Positions 6,923-12,624 of a DNA stretch of 12,624 bases are shown piece by piece. Numbering within the stretch: the first letter of the stretch is position 1; the number at the start of each line of letters is the position of its first letter. This DNA comes from Terana coerulea (Eukaryota; Basidiomycota; Agaricomycetes; Polyporales; Phanerochaetaceae): NCBI GenBank assembly GCA_024811115.1, contig JAKOGH010000455.1, positions 1 to 12,624 of the forward strand. Reading direction: 5' to 3'. The notes under the pieces were generated by a model. That model was not told the origin of the DNA, did no database searches, and worked only from the letters and a program-made list of their open reading frames with translations. A program made the position numbers and the translations under genes.

Positions 6923-9900
6923 TTACTTGTAAGGAATACCTGCAACAATGAGGTCAGCCACCGCGAGCATTCTTTTTGGGGAACTTGGACATACCGTTTT
7001 GCAGCTGGAACGCCCACGGAGGTCAGAACATGGTTCGAAGTAGCGTATAAAGCACTCACCCGTTGGAACTCGTCATAGGCAGTGCTCCTGACATTCTCAT
7101 GTGCATTCCGTACGATAGCCATCATGAACTCCGCCGCCTGCCGTTCATTGAGACCGAGTGCGAAGCGATCCCTCAGCCGCTTGATAGTCGGCTCTCCCTT
7201 GAATGACGGCAGACTTGTGTCAAGCATGAGCTGCACCGTACTGACCAGCTGGTCAGCGTAGGGCCGAATCGCCAAGAAGGCCTTGACCGTGAGCTGCTGG
7301 AAAAGCTGATAGCCTTGGGAGTAGCGTCCGCCCATCAAGACAACCATCTCGTGAGTAAGCTTGAAGGAGCTAGGCTCGAACTTTACACCCTGTGTTCATA
7401 GAAATCAGCACTGCATGTCCAATAGATGAGCGAGATAACTCACTCCAGGACGTAAACATCGCATCAAAGAACAAGGTAAGTACCACAACGGAAAGAGCTT
7501 CAGGCGAGAAATGACTTATCTATGTCAAAGAGGAAGCCGAAGTCTGATCACGCTGATGAGCGGACAGAAGACGTAGAGACATGGTTTGCGACTCACCAAT
7601 GTGAACAATATGTCCCTCGCCGTCAATCATGATGTTACCGTTATGTCTGTCTTTGATCTGCAGAATATAGCAAGCGACCGAGTATGCAGCCATCGACTGA
7701 ATGAAATTTAAGCGCGCCCGTTGGAACTCGAGAGTGTCTTCTCCCCCGTACTTCGCAACGAAGAAGTCTAGTAGATCATTGACTTTCGCGCGACCCATCT
7801 CGTCTCGTGATGTGGCGTTTGGAACGACGTCAATGACACCACACTAAGCAGCTATCAGCAAATAAATGTAGGCTGAGCAGGAGGAGCACTTACGCCTGGT
7901 GCCGTTGCAGTCACGCGATAAGGGAACAAGTACACGGTAAGACCGACACCACTGAAAATGTTCTTGAACATGGCGATGATCTGCAGCGCTAGAACGTCTT
8001 GTCTACAGTCGTCTCCGACTTTGAAGATGGCTGCTTGCCACACGTCGTACGGTTGATCTTCAACCCGGCCGTCTTCGATGTCCTCGAGAGCATCGTTGTC
8101 GCCAACCAACATCTTTCTTGTCTTGCGCACCTTGAACGTCGCCATGAAGGGAGCCTGAAATTCGTGATTAGTCATCTGTCGCATGGAATATAAATCACGT
8201 TCTTACCTTAGCGTGACTCTGAAGTGGTCTGCCGGACTTCTTATCGATATCCACGACCACGCCGTCCGGATTACTAGGCAAGTACACTCCGACGTCCACC
8301 ATGATCTTCGCCATTTCCTCGTCGATCTTGGCCTGAAGAAAGCTCTAAGCTATAGAACCTTTCAACAAACTCAGGTATACGTACCTTCTTTTCAGGCTTC
8401 GTCCTCTTGATGTACGGCTTGAGCTTTCCGGAAATCGAAGTCACGTTGCTGAAGAAGGTAAACTCTCTGTCGTAGAATTCCTTCGCTTCGCCCGACAGCG
8501 CCGCCACAACCTGGTCGGTCATTCGGTCTAGCACAGGCTTCATCGGATCCTCCTATGAGATAAATTAGTCTCAAGCTTGCCGGCGCTGGCGCTCTACTCA
8601 CCACTTCCCCCACGTCATCCTTGTAGCAGTTGGCCTTCATATTCCAGATGATCTGGTGGCAGAACAGCTGAGAGATCTTCGCCGTCTCGAAGACGAAGCG
8701 AGCAACATATCCTGCACACGTATTTAGTAAGGGCGACATAATAGTGTCCAAGCACTTACCGAGCTCATCGTACCGCAGAGCTTGCACGACTTGTGGGACG
8801 TAGAAGAATGTCACCTCGACAAGGTGCTGCTCCAATACACGGTGAGCGTACTGGAGTAGCAGTGGGTCATTGTTGTATCGCTTCTCAAAGAAGGCGACAG
8901 CCAAGACAGGCGGCACTGGAGCCCAGAGAAGTAGGTACTACACATGTCATCAGTCGGCAGCTCAGATTGCAGTATTAACACCACATACCTTGAGATCGCG
9001 CTTGATGTTTGCGTCGAGCCTGTCGCCAATGAGGAACTGGAGAGCTTCCGGGATATCCAGCACATCACGGGTGTTTGAACGGACAAGGCGGGTCACTTCA
9101 TTGTGCAAGGAGACGACGCTGAACCGCTCAGCCATGTACACAGCAATTGCCGGATTGATCTTCCAGACATTGCGAACTGAACTGACCCAGGAAGACTGGC
9201 TATGATGTGAGCATCGAGAATAAAATTCAACGGTCGAGCGACACGCACATCCATCATAACTTTTTCAACTGTGCCAGCATGATCAGTGCCTCGCTTAGGG
9301 TCACTGCTGGGATTGTCCCATACGCCGAGCCTGAAGACCTCATTCTCCACCAAGAGCCGCAATGGAACGTTGTGGTTCTTTAGTAGACCCTTGTAGTCTA
9401 GTACCATTAGCGAAAGCGGTATGAAGTAACGTCCAGTGACTTACAAGAGGATCCAGGAGACCCCTGCGCAGGAGAGAGGCTCGAGATCGGCGAGGGGAAT
9501 CCTCTGACGTTATCGGTCTGTAGGTATGACAAGAACTCAGATAGGACCCTGATGTCCGTGTCAATTTGCACTCGATTGGCTCCAAAAGACCATCTGAGGG
9601 GCTTGCATTAATATTGAGGATCAACAGAGAAGGAACTCGTCTTACTGGGGTCTAACACCAAACCAGGAGAATGCAGTGTGGTAGAGACTGTCCCGAAGCT
9701 GATGTTCGCAGTAGATATCCAGCGGAGAACTACGCAAAACTTCGAAGCCGAAAAGCAACAAAGAGAACCGCGCCTCCCGTGCCAAGGCGTGGGTACTACA
9801 GCACACTATTGGTGAGCTGTTTTGCACAATATTCAAGGCAGTATTCACCTCATCTGTGTATGCGCACGGGTGGACGCCAGAGTCAAGCGTCGAAGAAGTA

Positions 9901-12624
9901 ACATGAGGCCGGGCTTGCGGTATCGTGCTGCCTGAAGCCTGCTGACAAGCAGTTGAAGAATGAGCGTGTGGGGAAGCAGCATGCGCCGAGCTACTCGAGC
10001 AGTGCGCTCGACATCTTCCCTGTTGGACGGGCTATACTTCACAGGATCGTAAAATGGGTCCGAGTAGCTGGAAATGATGTCAGTAGATATGCAAGGTCAT
10101 GCAGCAACCCACTCACTCCAAGCTTTTGGAGAACATGCCTTTGCCGAACTTGATGGTGTCGATCCATGCCGATGTGAGTTCAGACATGAGAACGATCTCG
10201 TACTCTGGTTTTTCAGATATCACCCATGACCAAGCCTCGATACCTGCAGATATAGAAGGAGGGCTGAAGATCTCAAATGGTAGGGCGACAAGGTAGTGGA
10301 CCAGTTCCCTGTCGAACTTCAGAGTGCGTTGGTCAACCAGATTCAACGCGGAGAGCAAGGGTCAGCATACCTTCTCAAGACCAATTGTTGTTGCCCCACA
10401 ACGGAAGAGCAGACGTTTCAGGTCTTGCACATGCATAGCACGTCGCTTCTCGGCGATATCTTGAATCGCATCAGACATCCGGATCTTGAGGAGCTTGACC
10501 TCCTGAGGTGACGTTTGGGTATCCTCCTTTCGCGGATCTATTGAACGACATTCAGCTCAAAGAGGAGTCTTAACATGAGTATGTAATCACCTAAAAGGCG
10601 GGCAATGTGGAAGCCAGATGCTTCTCCAGAAAAGTAACCCTTCGATGCCAGCTGAGACGCCGCGACCTTGGCGCGGTCGTACTTGGGACCCATCATGGTA
10701 GACAATGACGCTGTTTCAACCAAGTTCAATACGCAGGCACTAAATGATCGAGAAGTACTAACCAAGCCGACGTTCGATGGGTCCAAAGGCTCGCACGAAG
10801 TCCAGCGCGATGGACGGGCCCAGATCGGATGGGTCTGCCAATGAGACGGTATGATTCTGACCAAGATATTTCTGCAAGGTCGCATGGAGCTCAACCGGGG
10901 CACGTCCAAGTGCGAGCTCAAACCAAGTCGTCGCATCTTTCTGTAGACTGGTAAGCATCTGGTTGCGGGCCTTGTAGTCATCGGTCAACTCCAGAGTCAG
11001 ATCTATTTTCTCCGAACGGAAGACGTATATCGGATTGTCCTGTTTGTCAACATTTCAGTTTGAGATATGTATCAATAACGCAATAGATTTTACCTCGTCC
11101 AAGTACTCGTTCTCGCACGCCCTTCGAAGAAGCGTCAAGGTTTCGAGCACCGCAAACACCAGTGGTAGGTCGCAAGTGAGGGATGGGAATGACGTAATGA
11201 GTCGGTTGAGATACTTGGCAGCAATATCCCGAGCTCTGGCGATGCGATGCGTGCTGTAGGTCAATAGTGTGCGCAGTTCCTTGGATAATGCTAACGGAAG
11301 TGACTGCTTTGCCGCCAGACCGTTCAAATCGATGACGCTCTCCCGAATGACCTGTACCAAGGTCAACTATACGGCGCATCGACTTATTGTGGGATCTCAC
11401 CTTCTCTGCCACGGCTTCCATACATTGTACTAACCCGACATTCTTGTTCAAACCGTTGTTGGCGAAGTACGTCACCAACGAAGCCGGATGTCCCGCCGCC
11501 GATCGCAACCTTTCTAGATCGTGCATACACAGCAAAAGATAATCTGCCCAGGGACCAGGTTTCGAATCTCGCTTGATCGTAATGATATATGCCTGACGAG
11601 TAGGTCTCTGTGCTTACTAACGACCTAGCGCGCGCCATAAGCAACGGAGCAATGTAGAGTACCTTTGAGACTCACTGTTTCTGCGTATTCTCTGCGTATG
11701 ACAGGGTTGTACTCAAGGTCACTGACGATAGTATCGCTGGCTTCATCGAGGACTAAAGGCGGGGTCTTGGTCGCTATACGAGCCAGCGCGGGCTTCTTCC
11801 ACTCCATAGCCATTTGTTCAGTATCATCCGGCGAGGTGAAATGGAATAGGACACATGTAAACCACATGTTCCTGAACAGGGTGACAAGCGAGGCATTGTT
11901 GTGCGCTGATATAGTGAAGTCGTCATGGTTGAGCAGAGCGTCGATTGGTAGTAGGAGGGATGCGAGTTGTTCCGTCATGGCCTCAACCTAATCATACGTC
12001 AATAACGCCAACTAATAATAATAAAAAGAGAAGATATCGACTGACCTTGGCCCGATGGTTTGAGATTGCCATGTTCTGTATCGCCACGCCCTTGTCGCAG
12101 AACAATGTGAGGAGCTCGACTAGGTATAGTTCATATAGCTCTGGTCTACGACGCAGCTCGCGTGCCAGTCTCGTTTGAGCGGCGAGAACCTGGATACACA
12201 CACATCAGCCCAGGATGATCTTCTTGTGCCGTTAAGACTTACCATATTGTTTGACAGCCTAGGGTCGTCCGGGTTGGCAGAGCGGTTGATGGTGGAGAAC
12301 ACCTTGATAATGTCCGCGAACGATGCTTCGGGTGCTTCGAGTGCGAGATCCACCAAATTGTAGGCTATGGCTGCCTCCACGGTAGGTTCCGCGGTACGTA
12401 GTCGTTGCAGAAGCATAGAGATGGTCAGCCTGGTAACCTGCACGTGTGGATAAGCACCATGGTAGAAGATTAAACGCGATGTCTTACCTCTTCTTTCTGG
12501 AACTCCAGAGCCAAGCGCGTTACAACGGATATGGTACTAATGCCCACGAGCCGCTTCTCATCTTCCGTCATACCGCCCAGTCCAGTTTCCATAGAGTACA
12601 AGGTAGCCGAGTCCTCTGCGTCAC
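6923..12624 (-). CDS. STT4: Phosphatidylinositol 4-kinase III-alpha, STT4 type, 3' part
   Basis: This enzyme phosphorylates phosphatidylinositol to PI4P, mainly at the plasma membrane, in a complex with Efr3 and Ypp1-type partners. The window holds 26 exons coding about 1,461 C-terminal residues to the TAA at 6925-6923. A typical fungal Stt4 is about 1,900 residues, so the N-terminus lies off the right edge. Order: alpha-solenoid (12624 to about 9200), PIK helical domain (about 9195-8490), catalytic domain (about 8480-6923). Diagnostic sequences include VENEVFRLGVWDNP, NDPLLLQYAHRVLEQH, DDCRQDVLALQ, DRHNGNIMID, DFGFLFDI and HEMVVLMGG. Only two anomalies appear: one apparent frame break (11534-11537) and one AT...AC intron (7452-7519). 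All other introns are 47-58 nt GT...AG. Confidence 0.95.
6995..7004 (-). other. STT4: 10-nt microexon near the STT4 C-terminus
   Basis: CTGCAAAACG lies between two 55-nt introns: 7059-7005 (GTGAGT...TCCAG, branch-like CTGACC) and 6994-6940 (GTATGT...TGCAG, branch-like GCTGACC). Joined to the last 17-nt exon it reads DEFQR-LQNGIPYK-stop, a sensible Stt4 C-terminus. Reading on from DEFQR instead adds more than 50 unrelated residues. Confidence 0.85.
7444..7451 (-). other. STT4: 8-nt microexon in STT4
   Basis: GTCCTGGA supplies the middle of the Gly-Pro-Gly-Gly turn of the activation loop (G|GT CCT GGA|GGT). It is followed directly by a strong GTGAGT donor (7443), and the next 54-nt intron ends CACAG at 7390. 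Without these eight bases the downstream frame is wrong. Confidence 0.75.
7452..7519 (-). other. STT4: Non-canonical AT...AC intron in STT4 (68 nt)
   Basis: After exon 7543-7520 (ending GACATAG) the next bases are ATAAGT, not GTAAGT. The next exon (GTCCTGGA, 7451-7444) is preceded by TTTAC, not TTTAG. Splicing at these points reads FDI-G-PG-GVKFEP, the expected activation-loop sequence, in perfect frame. The 46 nt before the acceptor contain no AG at all, so no normal acceptor exists for this exon. Read-through meets a TGA after nine codons. ATAAGT is the form seen in U2-type AT-AC introns; the U12 form would be ATATCC. It is also the longest intron in the gene. Confidence 0.75.
8490..9195 (-). 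other. STT4: STT4 PIK helical (accessory) domain
   Basis: Exons are 9195-8989, 8937-8760, 8711-8602 and the start of 8552-8385. The sequence includes WKINPAIAVYMAERF, RDVLDIPEALQFLIGDRLD, YLLLWAPVPPVLAVAFFEKRY, YVPQVVQALRYDELGYVARF, HQIIWNMKANCYKDD and EDPMKPVLDRMTDQVV. This is the helical repeat that precedes the kinase fold in PI3/PI4 kinases, with the WAPVPP and QLFCHQIIWNMK signatures of the type III-alpha group. Confidence 0.9.
9249..12624 (-). other. STT4: STT4 alpha-solenoid region, exon map
   Basis: Exons are 12624-12488, 12437-12243, 12189-12046, 11987-11676, 11624-11401, 11351-11094, 11039-10763, 10710-10591, 10537-10371, 10316-10117, 10067-9849, 9795-9646, 9593-9445 and 9397-9249. 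Phases agree across every join, once one base is allowed at 11534-11537. The sequence is helix-rich with no catalytic motif, as expected of the scaffold that dimerises and binds partners. Recognisable fungal Stt4 stretches include HYLVALPFEIFSP, YSDPFYDPVKYSP, EARFSLLLFGFEVLRSS, RVQIDTDIRVLSEFLSYLQ and VPLRLLVENEVFRLGVWDN. Confidence 0.85.
11534..11537 (-). other. STT4: Apparent 1-nt frame break in STT4 at a T4 run (A4 on + strand)
   Basis: From the acceptor at 11625 the frame reads VVSKHRDLLVRHISLRSSE and on through PGQIIF, then hits a stop at CTAG. One extra T at this run gives QIIFLLCMHDLERLRSAAGHP, and the corrected exon length (225 nt) fits both flanking phases. The alternative is a single longer intron, 11675-11572 (104 nt, ending CAAG). 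It joins ET to RDSKPGPWADYLLLC without a frameshift, but it is about twice the length of every other intron and discards a Stt4-like stretch. Confidence 0.6.

Larger units (their letters stand above)
6923..8480 (-). other. STT4: STT4 PI3/4-kinase catalytic domain
   Basis: Exons are 8552-8385, 8332-8207, 8154-7894, 7843-7597, 7543-7520, 7451-7444, 7389-7060, 7004-6995 and 6939-6923. The N-lobe has APFMATFKV and WQAAIFKVGDDCRQD, with the conserved lysine in IFKVGDD. The C-lobe has the catalytic loop DRHNGNIMID (7651-7622), then HIDFGFLFDIGPGG, the metal-binding DFG and activation loop, assembled from four exons. The C-terminus is DEFQRLQNGIPYK, close to the usual end of this family. The variable linker (KTRKMLVGDNDALEDIEDG) between the first strands is acidic. 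All catalytic residues are present. Confidence 0.93.

Noticed and set aside
7452..7519. U12-type (minor spliceosome) intron
   Set aside because: The 5' end is ATAAGT rather than ATATCCTT and there is no TCCTTAAC-like branch near the 3' end, so a U2-type AT-AC intron fits better.
1..12624. Mobile elements, CRISPR arrays, tRNA or rRNA genes, viral remnants
   Set aside because: I saw no terminal repeats, transposase or reverse-transcriptase motifs, regularly spaced identical repeats or tRNA-like cloverleafs.

Overview
The window looks like nuclear DNA of a filamentous basidiomycete fungus, probably an Agaricomycete. The genes are broken by many short introns (47-68 nt, GT...AG, usually with a CTNAC/CTGAC-like branch site). 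The proteins are fungal-type housekeeping proteins, and there are no bacterial-style operons. All three genes I recognise lie on the minus strand. They occupy nearly the whole window, apart from two short intergenic spaces.

Layout, left to right. (1) 1-4647: 5' part of a kinesin-4-like motor gene. It has 8 exons here, a complete N-terminal motor, then a long coiled-coil tail that runs off the left edge. (2) 4648-5322: intergenic, holding the kinesin upstream region and the 3' flank of the next gene. (3) 5323-6577: complete five-exon gene for a RagA/Gtr1-type GTPase of the TORC1 amino-acid-sensing pathway. (4) 6578-6922: intergenic. (5) 6923-12624: 3' part of a phosphatidylinositol 4-kinase III-alpha gene (STT4/PI4KA type). 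It has 26 exons here and includes the helical and catalytic domains; the N-terminal part lies beyond the right edge.

The three genes act in different processes: microtubule transport, TORC1 signalling at the vacuole, and PI4P synthesis at the plasma membrane. I see no sign of a dedicated gene cluster or a new defence or mobile system. The most unusual signal is in gene structure. The codons for the kinase activation loop of the PI4-kinase can only be joined if a 68-nt intron with AT...AC ends is removed next to an 8-nt microexon. A 10-nt microexon lies near the stop codon of the same gene. Three places in otherwise conserved genes need a one-base frame correction: two in the kinesin and one in the kinase. 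The kinesin tail shows a striking 11-residue periodicity that independently supports one of these corrections. All splice models were deduced by eye, from splice signals, reading frame and family motifs.
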